From V1-33 sp039795165 (lineage in GTDB: Bacteria; Verrucomicrobiota; Verrucomicrobiia; Verrucomicrobiales; V1-33), in NCBI GenBank assembly GCA_039795165.1, contig JBDKER010000025.1, positions 13,716-77,715 on the forward strand: a stretch of 64,000 nt of DNA, written 5' to 3'. The translations under genes and the position numbers were made by a program. Below, piece by piece: positions 52,692-61,293 of this stretch (position 1 is its first letter; each line of letters begins with the position of its first letter). Below the pieces are notes generated by a model. That model ran no database searches. It was given only the letters and a program-made list of their open reading frames with translations, and was not told the origin of the DNA.

Positions 52692-52746
52692 GAAAAATCG
52701 GCATGAGATTCCCTTTAGAAACCTCTGAGGCGGGGGCTCTTGTGGT

Positions 52747-52770
52747 TCCTGCGGTCCTGCGGTCCTGCGG
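52747..52770 (+). repeat. Three tandem copies of TCCTGCGG
   Basis: Three perfect 8-bp copies lie just beyond the 3' end of the FAD-oxidase gene. A two-copy variant is at 12383-12399. Both are intergenic, next to gene ends. Function unknown. Confidence 0.7.
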
Positions 52771-52779
52771 ATTTCCGGT

Positions 52780-54147
52780 TCAGCCGAGGAATTTCCCTGG
52801 GTTGAGGAGGGAGAGGGGGTCGAGAGCGTTTTTGAGAGTGTGGTGCAGCTGCTGGGAGGCTGGGGAGATGGCGCTGGGGAACCAGCGTTTCTTGGCGAGG
52901 CCGATGCCGTGTTCGCCGCTGATGACGCCGCCGAGGCTGAGGACGTGGTGGAAGAGATCGTCGAGGGCGGCGTCGGCCTTTTCCCGCTGGGCGGTGTCGT
53001 TCATGTCCGGGACCATGATATTGACGTGGATATTGCCGTCGCCGGCGTGGCCGAAGCAGGCGATGGGGAAGCCGCAGCGGGACTGGAGGGACGAAGCGAA
53101 GTCGACGAGGTCGACGAGTCGGCTGCGTGGGACGACGATGTCCTCATTGAGTTTGGTGAGGCCGGTGTGGCGGAGGCTGTAGGAGAATTCGCGGCGCATC
53201 TGCCAGAAGGCTTCGATTTCCGGTTCCGTGGTGGCGGGTTTGAGGGAGACGGCACCGTGGCTGCGGAGGAGGGCGGTGACGCGGCGGAGTTCGGCGGTGA
53301 CGCCTTCGGGGGGGCCGTCGAATTCGGCGAGGAGGTGGGCTTCTCCTGGCGGGATGCGGTCAGGGCCGAGGTATTCTCTTGCGGCGTTGAGGGTGAAGCT
53401 ATCCGTGATTTCGAGGGCTGAGGGGAGGTGGCTGCTGGAGAGGATGATCTGGACGGCGGAGGCGGCTTCGGCGAAGGTGCGGAAGGTGGCTCCGAGGATG
53501 GCGCGGGCTTTGGGGTGCGGGATGATGCGGAGGGTGATTTCGGTGACGATTCCGAGCATTCCTTCTGATCCGACGAAGAGGCTGGTGAGGTCGAAGCCCT
53601 GGCGGTTCTTGTGGCAGCGGCCGCCGGCGTGGATGATGGAGCCGTCTGGGAGAACGGCTTCGATACCGAGGACGTAGTGTCTGGTGACACCGTACTTGAG
53701 GCAGCGTGGGCCGCCGGCGTTGGTGGCGACGTTGCCGCCGATGGAGCATTCCCTGAGGCTGGCGGGGTCCGGGGGGTAGTACCATCCGAGTTTGCGGACT
53801 TCCTCCTGGAGGGTGGCGGTAATGACGCCGGGTTGGACGATGGCGACGCCGTCGGCCGGGGAGATTTCGCGGATCTGGTTCATCCGTTCCATGGCGAGGA
53901 CGATGCCGCCGTGGAGGGGGACGCAGCCGCCGACGTAGCCGACTCCGCCGCCGCGCACGGTGACGGGGATGCGGTGCTGGCTGGCGAGTTTCATGGTGGT
54001 GCTGACATCTTCCGCGGATTCCGGGAAGACGACGGCATCTGGTTCGTGGGAGGCGAACCATTTATCGCTGGCGCAGCGGGCGCGTTCGGCGGGGGAATTC
54101 GAAACCTTGCCTGGCAGCAGGGCGGCCAGTTCATCAATCCATTTCAT
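52780..54147 (-). CDS. FAD-linked oxidase, GlcD/D-lactate dehydrogenase type
   Basis: This 455-residue flavoprotein is of the VAO/FAD_binding_4 family that oxidises 2-hydroxy acids such as glycolate or D-lactate. The N-terminal FAD-binding domain (about 35-215) has PVTVRGGGVGYVGGCVP and GGNVATNAGGPRCLKYG. The C-terminal FAD-oxidase_C domain has CFGHAGDGNIHVNI and the end motif SGEHGIGLAKK. No glcE, glcF or lactate permease is adjacent, so it appears to be a single-subunit enzyme. It is followed on the same strand by the giant PA14 gene but separated by a repeat and a predicted promoter. Confidence 0.9.
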   Translation of the reverse strand: MKWIDELAALLPGKVSNSPAERARCASDKWFASHEPDAVVFPESAEDVSTTMKLASQHRIPVTVRGGGVGYVGGCVPLHGGIVLAMERMNQIREISPADGVAIVQPGVITATLQEEVRKLGWYYPPDPASLRECSIGGNVATNAGGPRCLKYGVTRHYVLGIEAVLPDGSIIHAGGRCHKNRQGFDLTSLFVGSEGMLGIVTEITLRIIPHPKARAILGATFRTFAEAASAVQIILSSSHLPSALEITDSFTLNAAREYLGPDRIPPGEAHLLAEFDGPPEGVTAELRRVTALLRSHGAVSLKPATTEPEIEAFWQMRREFSYSLRHTGLTKLNEDIVVPRSRLVDLVDFASSLQSRCGFPIACFGHAGDGNIHVNIMVPDMNDTAQREKADAALDDLFHHVLSLGGVISGEHGIGLAKKRWFPSAISPASQQLHHTLKNALDPLSLLNPGKFLG

Positions 54148-54157
54148 GGGATCAGGA

Positions 54158-54589
54158 CTAGAGGGGGACTTCGGTGTAATCCAGGGCCCATTCCTTCATG
54201 CAGCGGACGCGGAGCGGCCTGATGCGGTAGATGATGAGGTCGGGATTTTCTGGAGAGCCGAGGTAGCGTCTGAGGAGGGGGTTGGAATTCCAGATTTCGG
54301 CGAGGAGATCCGGGTCGTCGAGGATTTCGGCCGTGCCCGTGATGCGGACCTGGTCGTGATTGCTGTCGAGGTAGCAGAGTTCGACCGATGGGTTTGCGGC
54401 GATTTCGGTGGTTTTGCCGTAGCGACGGAGATTGGCGATGTAGACGGTGAAGTTATCGACGCGGACTGGGGAGACTGGGCGGAGTCGTGGCTGCGATCCA
54501 TCCATGGTGGCGAGCATGGGGAATCTGGCATTGGCGATGATGCGGTGGGCGAAGTCCGCGGGTTGGTCGATGGGGCTGGGGTGGTTCAT
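54158..54589 (-). CDS. Pyridoxamine 5'-phosphate oxidase family protein
   Basis: This is a 143-residue FMN-binding split-barrel protein. ATG 54589 is chosen; the longer open frame upstream is antisense to the PQQ gene. The sequence (FPMLATMDGSQPRLRPVSPVRVDNFTVYIANLR) shows the conserved start of the PNPOx-like fold, followed by NPSVELCYLD and QVRITGTAEILDDPDL. This group includes general stress and heme- or F420-type reductases; true PdxH is longer. Function is unassigned. It lies 10 bp from the end of the FAD oxidase region on the same strand and may be co-transcribed with it. Confidence 0.85.
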   Translation of the reverse strand: MNHPSPIDQPADFAHRIIANARFPMLATMDGSQPRLRPVSPVRVDNFTVYIANLRRYGKTTEIAANPSVELCYLDSNHDQVRITGTAEILDDPDLLAEIWNSNPLLRRYLGSPENPDLIIYRIRPLRVRCMKEWALDYTEVPL

Positions 54590-54700
54590 GGGAATGGGGA
54601 GCGGTGGCTGGGGCAGAGGAGATTGACAGAGGAAAGGCGGGGCGGGTTCACGGGAGTGCGGGGCTTGCGGGGAGTGCGGTGGATCTTGTAGGATGGGGAG

Positions 54701-56023
54701 ATGAAGACGCTGCTGCTGCTTTCGCTTTTCACATCTGCGGTCTGGGCTGGTGACTGGTCGTCGTGGCGTGGACCGCAGCATGATGGGACCGCACCTGGGG
54801 CGAAGCCGCCGGTGAAGTTTGATGAGAAGACGAATCTGAAGTGGAAGGTTGAGGTGCCGGGGAGCGGGGCATCGACGCCGATTGTGAGTGGCGGCAGGGT
54901 TTTCGTGCAGACGGCGGTGCCGACGGGTCGGAAGGTGGAGGGGTTGAAACCTGCTGCCGGGGAGGAGGAGTCTGGAGGGAGGGGTCGGCGCGGGGGCGGT
55001 CTTAGGGGGATGGATCCGGTGGAGGAGTACCGTTTTGCGGTGCTTTGTCTGGATCGGGAGACGGGGAAAGTGCTGTGGGACCGGACCGTGCGGGAGGAAC
55101 TGCCGCATGAGGGGCACCATCGGGACCATGGATTTTCGTCGCATTCACCGGTGACGGATGGCGAGCATGTCTATGCGTGGTTCGGGAGCCGCGGGCTTTA
55201 CTGTCTGGGGATGGATGGGGCGGTGAAGTGGTCCAAGGATCTGGGGAAGATGAGGACGCGCAATGCGTTTGGGGAGGGCACCTCGCCGGCGCTGAGCGGG
55301 GACATCCTGGTGGTGAACTGGGATCATGAGGGGGAAGATTTCGTGGCGGCGTTCCATCGGTCTGATGGGCGCGAGTTGTGGCGTCAGGCGCGGGACGAGG
55401 AGACCACGTGGACGACGCCGTTGATTGTGGAGCATGGAGGGAAGCGTCAGGTGGTGGTGGCAGCGACGAAGCGGATCCGGAGTTATGATCTGGAGACTGG
55501 GCGGGAGATCTGGTCGTGTGGCGGGCTGACGGGGAATGTCGTGCCGACGCCGGTGGCGGCGGATGGGGTGGTGTATGCGCTGAGTGGGTTCCGCGGGGCG
55601 GCGCTGCTGGCGATCCGTCTGGGAGGGAGCGGGGATCTGACGGAGACGGAATCCGTGCTGTGGCGGCATGAGAAGCGGACTCCGTATGTGCCGTCAGCGG
55701 TGCTGGTGGGAGGCAGGCTGTACTTTCATTCCGGCAACGACGCGTATCTCAGTATTCTTGAGGCGAAGGACGGGCGGGTGCTGCTGGAGGCCGAGCGGAT
55801 TCCCGGGATGTCCGGGATTTATGCGTCGCCGGTGGCGGCGGGAGGGCATCTGTATTTCACCGGCCGGGATGGTGTGGTGGTGGTGGCGAAGCAGAGTGAC
55901 CGTCTTGAGGTGGTGGCGACGAATCGGTTGGAGGAAGCCTTTGAGGCATCGCCGGCGGTGGTCGGGAACGAGATTTTCCTGCGTGGGCACCGGGCGGTGT
56001 ACTGTTTTGCTGAGGAGCCCTGA
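54701..56023 (+). CDS. PQQ-like beta-propeller protein, exported
   Basis: This 440-residue protein has a Sec signal (TLLLLSLFTSAVWA) and eight-bladed propeller-type repeats (GDWSSWRGPQHDGTA; CLDRETGKVLWDRTV; GLYCLGMDGAVKWSKDLG; SYDLETGREIWSCGG). Such PQQ-like/BamB-like proteins occur widely in Planctomycetes and Verrucomicrobia without a known substrate. Nothing indicates a bound quinone or catalytic residues. It is divergent from the PNPOx-family gene and convergent with sufE. Confidence 0.87.
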   Translation: MKTLLLLSLFTSAVWAGDWSSWRGPQHDGTAPGAKPPVKFDEKTNLKWKVEVPGSGASTPIVSGGRVFVQTAVPTGRKVEGLKPAAGEEESGGRGRRGGGLRGMDPVEEYRFAVLCLDRETGKVLWDRTVREELPHEGHHRDHGFSSHSPVTDGEHVYAWFGSRGLYCLGMDGAVKWSKDLGKMRTRNAFGEGTSPALSGDILVVNWDHEGEDFVAAFHRSDGRELWRQARDEETTWTTPLIVEHGGKRQVVVAATKRIRSYDLETGREIWSCGGLTGNVVPTPVAADGVVYALSGFRGAALLAIRLGGSGDLTETESVLWRHEKRTPYVPSAVLVGGRLYFHSGNDAYLSILEAKDGRVLLEAERIPGMSGIYASPVAAGGHLYFTGRDGVVVVAKQSDRLEVVATNRLEEAFEASPAVVGNEIFLRGHRAVYCFAEEP

Positions 56024-56032
56024 AGCTGGGGG

Positions 56033-56503
56033 TCAGGGATTGGTGCTGGATTCCGCGGCGGCGGCGCGCTGGCGGTTGAGCCAGACTTTGGCGGCGGCTT
56101 TCATGCGGGAGAGCACGTAGTAGACCGTCTGGCTGCGGAGTCTGACGAGGTCGGCTCCGATGATGAGGGGGACGAAATCGGCTGGGGCGTCGACGACCTG
56201 CTGGGGGGAAGCTCCGTGGAATCCCCTGCAGAGGATGGTGGTCATGGCGCGGGTGAGGGTTTGCACCTGTGGGCCGAGGGAGATGCGGAAGAGGCAGCCG
56301 TGGGTGGGGTCGACGCGGAGAAAGACTCCGACGGTATCGGTGCATTCCTCGTCCTTGCGGATGTCTTCGAGGTCGAACGATTCGCCTTCCTGCGGGGCCT
56401 GGCGGCTGGCTCCGTCGGCGAAGCTGATGAGCATTTCGCGTCGTTCCGATTCCGGGAGACCGCTGCAGAGGTCGATGATGTCCTTGAGGGGAGGAGGGTA
56501 CAC
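56033..56503 (-). CDS. SufE family sulfur-acceptor protein
   Basis: This 156-residue protein has the SufE fold: catalytic Cys C54 in RKDEECTDTVGVFLRVDP, a hydrophobic central region (RAMTTILCRGFHGASPQQV), and the C-terminal helix LRSQTVYYVLSRMKAAAKVWL. SufE accepts persulfide sulfur from a cysteine desulfurase and passes it to Fe-S assembly. The sequence around the Cys differs from E. coli SufE (GCQSQVW), as in other distant members. It sits 7 bp after the rhodanese stop on the same strand, so the sulfur donor may be the rhodanese; no sufS is nearby. Confidence 0.8.
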   Translation of the reverse strand: MYPPPLKDIIDLCSGLPESERREMLISFADGASRQAPQEGESFDLEDIRKDEECTDTVGVFLRVDPTHGCLFRISLGPQVQTLTRAMTTILCRGFHGASPQQVVDAPADFVPLIIGADLVRLRSQTVYYVLSRMKAAAKVWLNRQRAAAAESSTNP

Positions 56504-56510
56504 GGCTGGG

Positions 56511-57380
56511 TCAGGAGTTGGAGCGTTCGATGGGGGAGCGGACCATATTGCCCCATTCGGTCCAGCTGCCGTCGTAGTTGCGGACCGAGGGGAAGCCGAG
56601 GAGGTGGGTGAGGACGAACCATGTATGGCTGCTGCGTTCGCCGATGCGGCAGTAGGCGATGATGTCGTCGTTTTGTTTCAGGCCGAGGCCTGAGCTGTAG
56701 ATTTCGTGGAGTTCGGCGGCGGATTTGAAGGTGCCGTCCGGGTTGGCGGCGGTGGACCATGGGCAGCTCTGGGCACCGGGGATGTGGCCGCCGCGGAGGA
56801 CGCCTTCCTGAGGGTATTCGGGCATGTGGGTGACATCGCCGCGGAATTCGCCGGGTGAGCGGACATCGACCATGGGTTTGCCGGCCTGCATGTGGGCGAG
56901 GGTATCTGTGGAGAAGGCGCGGATTTCCGTGTCCCGGCGGGCTGGCGGGGTGGGGTAGGATGATGGGGTGGGTTTGGGGATTTCGCGGGTGAGCGGGCGG
57001 TTTTCGGCGGTCCATTTGGCGCGGCCTCCGTCGACGACGGCGGCGTTGCGGTGGCCGAAGAGCTGGAAGACCCAGAAGGCGTAGCAGGCCCACCAGTTTG
57101 ACTTATCGCCGTAGAAGATGACCTTGGTTTCCGGGGTGATGCCGTGGTGGGAGCAGAGCTGGGCGAAGGCTTCCGGGCCGATATAATCGCGGACAGTCTG
57201 GTCGTTGAGGTCGCGCCGCCAGTCGATGTGAACGGCTCCCGGGATGTGGCCGGTATCATAGAGAAGGACATCCTCATTGCTTTCGATGATGCGGATGGAT
57301 GTGTCGTCGAGGTGGTCGGCGAGCCAGCTGGTGCTGACGAGGACATCCGGGTGGGCGTAGGCAGAGAATTTATCGCTCAT
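56511..57380 (-). CDS. Thiosulfate/mercaptopyruvate sulfurtransferase (two-domain rhodanese)
   Basis: This is a 289-residue tandem-rhodanese enzyme. ATG 57380 (MSDKFSAYAH) gives the usual length; a longer open frame upstream is shadow. The N-terminal inactive domain (IIESNEDVLLYDTGHIPGAVHIDW) and the C-terminal active domain have the standard motifs. The catalytic loop is C244-R-I-G-E-R, the CRxGxR form that favours thiosulfate. It is the first of a two-gene unit with sufE, which suggests sulfur is passed from the rhodanese Cys to the SufE Cys. Confidence 0.92.
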   Translation of the reverse strand: MSDKFSAYAHPDVLVSTSWLADHLDDTSIRIIESNEDVLLYDTGHIPGAVHIDWRRDLNDQTVRDYIGPEAFAQLCSHHGITPETKVIFYGDKSNWWACYAFWVFQLFGHRNAAVVDGGRAKWTAENRPLTREIPKPTPSSYPTPPARRDTEIRAFSTDTLAHMQAGKPMVDVRSPGEFRGDVTHMPEYPQEGVLRGGHIPGAQSCPWSTAANPDGTFKSAAELHEIYSSGLGLKQNDDIIAYCRIGERSSHTWFVLTHLLGFPSVRNYDGSWTEWGNMVRSPIERSNS

Positions 57381-57447
57381 GGTCAGGTGGGAATACGATG
57401 GAGTCGGGCTGATGGGGAGAGGGAAATCAAGCGTGGTGTGGCGGGGG

Positions 57448-58974
57448 TCAGTGGGCGGCGGGCGGGGGTGGTGGGCTGGCGAGTTGGTAGAGGCGGAGTT
57501 CCGGTTGGTGGGTGCCGACTTTGCCTGGGGGGCGGGACCAGACGAGGGTGGCTTCCGAGTCGAGGGCGGCGTAGAAGCGGCGGCGGTTTTCGAATTCTGT
57601 TTCGCGGCCTTCCTTGGGCCGCTGATCGCTGCGGAGGTAGCGTTCGAATTCGTCACCTGCGATTGCGAGGTGGGTGAAGCCCCTGGCGGCGAGGGCGGCG
57701 GGGGAGGGAGCGGCATCCGGGAGGTAGGAAACGGTTTCGATGGGGAAGGGGACGGGGGTTTTCAGATGATAGCCATCGGCGAAGCGGCCGGCGGCATCGG
57801 GCAGGCAGACTTTGCGGCCCTGGATGAGGCGGCTGCCGGGTGGCAGGGAGGCGGTGCTCCATGCGAGGAGTTCGCGTCGCGCGTCGGATTGGAAGCCGTG
57901 GAGGTAGGGCCATGAGCGGGCGAGGCTGAGCAGGGCGGCTGCGGCGGTGGCTGGGATGGTGAAGCGTGCGAAGCGCGAGGAAGCGATCTGATGGAGGCCG
58001 AGGGCGGCGGTGGCGGCGATGCCGGCGCAGGCCGGGAGGAAGTAGCGGCCTGAGTCCTTGGCAGAGAAGGCGAGGATAGCGGCGAGGGCGAGAGGCGAGC
58101 AGGCGAGGAACCATTCGGCCCGGTGGTGGCGTCGGGTGGTGTGCCATGCGGCGGCGGTTCCGGCGAGGCAGAGTGGGAGGAGGTGAGCCGAGCGGTTGAG
58201 AAGGCGGGAGAAGAAGCCTGCGTGGGGGATGGATTTGGTGACTCCGGCGTGGCCTTCGAGGACCATGGAGGTTTCGCGGGAGAGGGATGAGCGGAACGTG
58301 GCGGGGTCGGTGAGGATGCGGTAATTGACGAGGGCGAGGCAGGTGACGAGCGTGGCGAGGGCAGCGAAGGCGAGCAGGAGGCGGTTTTTATGCTGATAGG
58401 GGAAGCAGAGGATGGCCGGGATGAGCATGATGGCTCCGGCGTATTTGGCTGAGATGGCGAGGGCGGTGGCGAGGCCGAGCCATGCGGCGCTGCGTGGGGA
58501 AGGCAGTTTTTCCAGTTGGGTGGCGGCGGCGAAGACGGCGCAGACGCCGAAGAGGAGGGTGGCATCCTCCTTGAGGTAGCGGCTGTATTCGTGGACGTCC
58601 GGCTGGAGGATGAGGAGGAGGCCGGCGGCGAGTCCGGTCCATGGGCCGCGGTGCTGGGCGACCGTCCACGCGAGGAGGATGGCGGCGGTGGCGGCGAAGG
58701 CTGCGGAGAGGCTGCGTCCGGTTTCCACGATGTCCTGGGGCGATGAGAGTCCGCGGGCGCGGACGGCTGTGGCGGTGGATTCGAGGAGGAGTAGGGGGTG
58801 GTGGAGATTGCGGGTGTTTTCCGCGATCTGGCGGACCTTGCCTGGTTCGTCGGTGTGGTAGAAGTAGGGGAAATCGTTCCAGAGCGAGAGGAGCAGCCAT
58901 GAGCCGAGGCCGAGGGCGGCGAGGGCCGGGAGGAACCAGCGGGGGAGGGGAGTGGGGGCGTGCAGGGCAGTCAT
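57448..58974 (-). CDS. GT-C type membrane glycosyltransferase (GT39/ArnT-like)
   Basis: This is a 508-residue polytopic protein, about 10 predicted transmembrane helices from residue 15 to about 350. The first loop carries YFYHTDEPGKVRQI, a DE motif placed as in GT-C glycosyltransferases that use lipid-linked sugars (PMT, ArnT). A soluble C-terminal region (about 375-508) follows. ATG 58974 is preferred to the TTG at 58986. It is probably involved in glycosylation of the envelope, but acceptor and donor are unknown. The rhodanese gene follows 67 bp downstream on the same strand. Confidence 0.75.
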   Translation of the reverse strand: MTALHAPTPLPRWFLPALAALGLGSWLLLSLWNDFPYFYHTDEPGKVRQIAENTRNLHHPLLLLESTATAVRARGLSSPQDIVETGRSLSAAFAATAAILLAWTVAQHRGPWTGLAAGLLLILQPDVHEYSRYLKEDATLLFGVCAVFAAATQLEKLPSPRSAAWLGLATALAISAKYAGAIMLIPAILCFPYQHKNRLLLAFAALATLVTCLALVNYRILTDPATFRSSLSRETSMVLEGHAGVTKSIPHAGFFSRLLNRSAHLLPLCLAGTAAAWHTTRRHHRAEWFLACSPLALAAILAFSAKDSGRYFLPACAGIAATAALGLHQIASSRFARFTIPATAAAALLSLARSWPYLHGFQSDARRELLAWSTASLPPGSRLIQGRKVCLPDAAGRFADGYHLKTPVPFPIETVSYLPDAAPSPAALAARGFTHLAIAGDEFERYLRSDQRPKEGRETEFENRRRFYAALDSEATLVWSRPPGKVGTHQPELRLYQLASPPPPPAAH

Positions 58975-59060
58975 CCGGCGGGTCAAGATGGATGTGGCGG
59001 GGGAATCGTCCAGGCGAGTTTCCCTTGGCTTGCGGGGGCGTGGCTGCTGTGTTCTGTGGG

Positions 59061-59435
59061 ATGATGAGACAAGACTGGATGCTGCGGGTGTCTGCGTTGC
59101 TGGGTGCGGTTGGCGTGGCTCTGGGGGCCTTCGGGGCGCATGGGCTGAAGGCTGTACTTAGTGCCGTGCCGAATGGGATGGAGAACTGGAAGACGGCGGT
59201 ATTTTACCATCTGCTGCATGCTCTGGTGATGCTGGTGGTGGCGCTGCGTGGCGGGATGGAGCGGGCGTGGTGGCTGCTGCTGGTGGGCGTGCTGGCCTTC
59301 AGTGGGAGTCTTTATCTGATGGTGCCGCTCGGCTGGAAGTGGCTTGGGCCGGTGACGCCGGTGGGGGGCGTGCTGCTGATTGCCGGATGGGTCACCGTGG
59401 CGCTGCGGGCGGGTCGGCGGCAGGATGGTCACTGA
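59061..59435 (+). CDS. DUF423 family membrane protein
   Basis: This 124-residue protein has four predicted transmembrane helices. Its start ATG 59061 (or 59064) gives MRQDWMLRVSALLGAVGVALGAFGAHGL, the hallmark start of the DUF423/YgdD family. Middle: NWKTAVFYHLLHALVMLVVA, and C-terminal LGPVTPVGGVLLIAGWV. The family has no assigned function. It is divergent from the GT-C gene and overlaps the stop of the GT9 gene by 7 bp. Confidence 0.88.
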   Translation: MMRQDWMLRVSALLGAVGVALGAFGAHGLKAVLSAVPNGMENWKTAVFYHLLHALVMLVVALRGGMERAWWLLLVGVLAFSGSLYLMVPLGWKWLGPVTPVGGVLLIAGWVTVALRAGRRQDGH

Positions 59436-60325
59436 GTGAGGTGAGCTGCGAGCCATGCGGAGACGGTCGTGGTGGAGAGGGAAGCGATCGCGTGATCCGG
59501 TGACGTGAGGGTGTGGCTGCCGGGCGGAGCCCAGACGTCCTGGCAGGTGGGGCCGAAGAGGAGGTGGGTGGGCAGGCCGCAGGCTGCGGCGAGGTGAGCG
59601 ATGCCGCTGTCGTGTCCGGCGAACCACTGGCATGAGGCGAGGGCGGTGACGAGTTCCGGGAGGGGTAGCTGGTGGGCGGTGCGGGTGGGAATGCCGGATT
59701 GCTGGAGGGCCGGGGCGAGCTGGCTGGCCGGGGTGTTTTCCTCGCATTCCCCTGTCACCACGAGGCAGCTGCTGATGAGTCTCTGCTGGTGGAGGTACTG
59801 GAGGGTGGCGAGCCAGCGTTCGGCCGGCCAGATTTTCCGTGGGCCGCCGCTGCCGGGATGGATGGCGAGTGAGCCGCTGCGGGAGGGGGTGGTCAGTTGG
59901 AAGGGCTGGACTGGCAGGTGACCGGGGAGGGCGTCGGCGAGCTGGAGCCAGGCTGGTCGGTCCGGCTGCATGGTCCATGGTCCCTGATGGACCTCTGGGA
60001 TGCCGCATTGCCGGAGGCGCTCCCTGGTGATGCCTTCTGGATCGGGGAGCCATGAAACTGCGAGATCGCAGGAGCCGATCCATGCGGCGAGTTCTGGAGG
60101 GGCGGGGTTTTCCGTGTGGAAGAGGAAGGTGGCGGCTGCCGATGCGGGGTCGCGGTGGTCGTGGCAGAGGCTGGCTGAGCGGGCGAGGGCGGCGTGGCCT
60201 GGGGAGGCGAGGAGGTGGATTTCCGCGTCGGGCCACTGGGAGCGGATGGCCGCGAGGGAGGGGAGGGTGAGGATGAAGTCGCCGAGGGCACCGCCCCGGG
60301 CGGCGAGGATCCTGCGTGGGGTCAT
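59429..60325 (-). CDS. Glycosyltransferase family 9 (heptosyltransferase-like)
   Basis: This is a 298-residue enzyme of the ADP-heptose:LPS heptosyltransferase family. The N-terminal motif is ARGGALGDFILTLPSLAAIR, and the nucleotide-sugar-binding part has AIHPGSGGPRKIWPAERW and GHDSGIAHLAAACGLPTHLLFGP. It is slightly shorter than RfaF/WaaC (about 350). ATG 60325 overlaps the methyltransferase stop by 4 bp (ATGA). It is probably involved in lipopolysaccharide or glycan assembly; no other LPS genes are adjacent. Confidence 0.87.
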   Translation of the reverse strand: MTPRRILAARGGALGDFILTLPSLAAIRSQWPDAEIHLLASPGHAALARSASLCHDHRDPASAAATFLFHTENPAPPELAAWIGSCDLAVSWLPDPEGITRERLRQCGIPEVHQGPWTMQPDRPAWLQLADALPGHLPVQPFQLTTPSRSGSLAIHPGSGGPRKIWPAERWLATLQYLHQQRLISSCLVVTGECEENTPASQLAPALQQSGIPTRTAHQLPLPELVTALASCQWFAGHDSGIAHLAAACGLPTHLLFGPTCQDVWAPPGSHTLTSPDHAIASLSTTTVSAWLAAHLTQ

Positions 60326-61293
60326 GGGGTGGGTGCGGCGGGCTGCTGGGATGCGAGGGCAGCGAGTACGGCGTGGGCGATGGCGGAGACTACGGGGACT
60401 GCCACCGAGTTGCCGAACTGGCGGTAGGCCTGGGTATCCGAGACGGGGATCTGGAAGGAATCGGGGTACCCCATGAGCCGGGCGCATTCGCGGGGGGTGA
60501 GGCGGCGTGGGTTCTGGCCGCTTCCCTGGGAGACGAGGATTTCGCTGCCGTCCTTGTAGTAGCGGGCGCTGAGGGTGCGGGTGGTGTCGGCTGGGGAGAC
60601 GACGCTGCAGCCGAAGCCATTGCCCTTGGCTTTGTGTTTGCGGGCGTAGTCCTGGAGGTAGGCCCAGAGTTTGTTGCTCAGGGTGTATTTCGGCGATGGG
60701 TTGGATTCGAGGATGGAGCCGAGGCTTGGGGGATCTGTGGGTGGGGATGGGAACGTGAAGGGGGTAGGCTGGCGGAAGCCGACGAGGAAGATGCGTTCGC
60801 GGTGCTGGGGGAGCCAGTGGCGGGCATCGATGATGCGGTGGTGGAGGTGGTAGCCGAGTTCGGCGGTGAGTGATTCGTGGATGATGGCGAAGGTGCGTCC
60901 TTTGTCGTGGCTGGTGAGGTTCTTGACGTTTTCGAGGACGAAAGCGGCGGGCTGGTGGTGCCGGAGGATGCGGGTGATTTCGAAGAAGAGATTGCCTTGG
61001 CGTTCGTCATCGAATCCGTGGCGGCGGCCGAGGGAGAGTTTTTTGCTGACGCCGGCGAGGCTGAAGGGCTGGCAGGGAAAACCGCCGCAGAGGATGTCGT
61101 GGGCGGGGATGTCGCTGGCGCTGATCGGGCGGATATCGCCGGCTGGTTCCTCCTCGAAATTTGCCTTGTAGGTCCGGCGGGCCCAGCGGTCCCAGTCGCT
61201 CGAGAAGACGCAGTGGGCGCCGGCGCTGGCGAAGGCGAGGCGGAAGCCGCCGATGCCGCAGAAGAGGTCGATGAAGCGCGGGGTGGGGGTCAC
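60322..61293 (-). CDS. DNA (cytosine-5) methyltransferase, Dcm/M.EcoRII-like
   Basis: This 323-residue C5 methyltransferase starts at GTG 61293. All core motifs are intact: motif I FIDLFCGIGGFRLAF, motif IV with catalytic Cys C74 (GGFPCQPFSLAG), motif VI ENVKNL, motif VIII QHRERIFLVGFR, IX LTPRECARLMGYP, X QAYRQFGNSVAVPV. The target-recognition segment between VIII and IX (YTLSNKLWAYLQDYARKHKAKGNGFG, RTLSARYYKDGSEIL) closely resembles E. coli Dcm and M.EcoRII, so a CCWGG or related target is inferred. No restriction endonuclease or vsr gene is nearby. It overlaps genes on both sides by 4 bp (GTGA and ATGA), so it is embedded in an operon. Confidence 0.92.
   Translation of the reverse strand: MTPTPRFIDLFCGIGGFRLAFASAGAHCVFSSDWDRWARRTYKANFEEEPAGDIRPISASDIPAHDILCGGFPCQPFSLAGVSKKLSLGRRHGFDDERQGNLFFEITRILRHHQPAAFVLENVKNLTSHDKGRTFAIIHESLTAELGYHLHHRIIDARHWLPQHRERIFLVGFRQPTPFTFPSPPTDPPSLGSILESNPSPKYTLSNKLWAYLQDYARKHKAKGNGFGCSVVSPADTTRTLSARYYKDGSEILVSQGSGQNPRRLTPRECARLMGYPDSFQIPVSDTQAYRQFGNSVAVPVVSAIAHAVLAALASQQPAAPTP

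Noticed and set aside
60322..61293. Restriction-modification or phage-defence system
   Set aside because: Only a solitary methyltransferase is present; no nuclease, helicase or toxin gene lies beside it.
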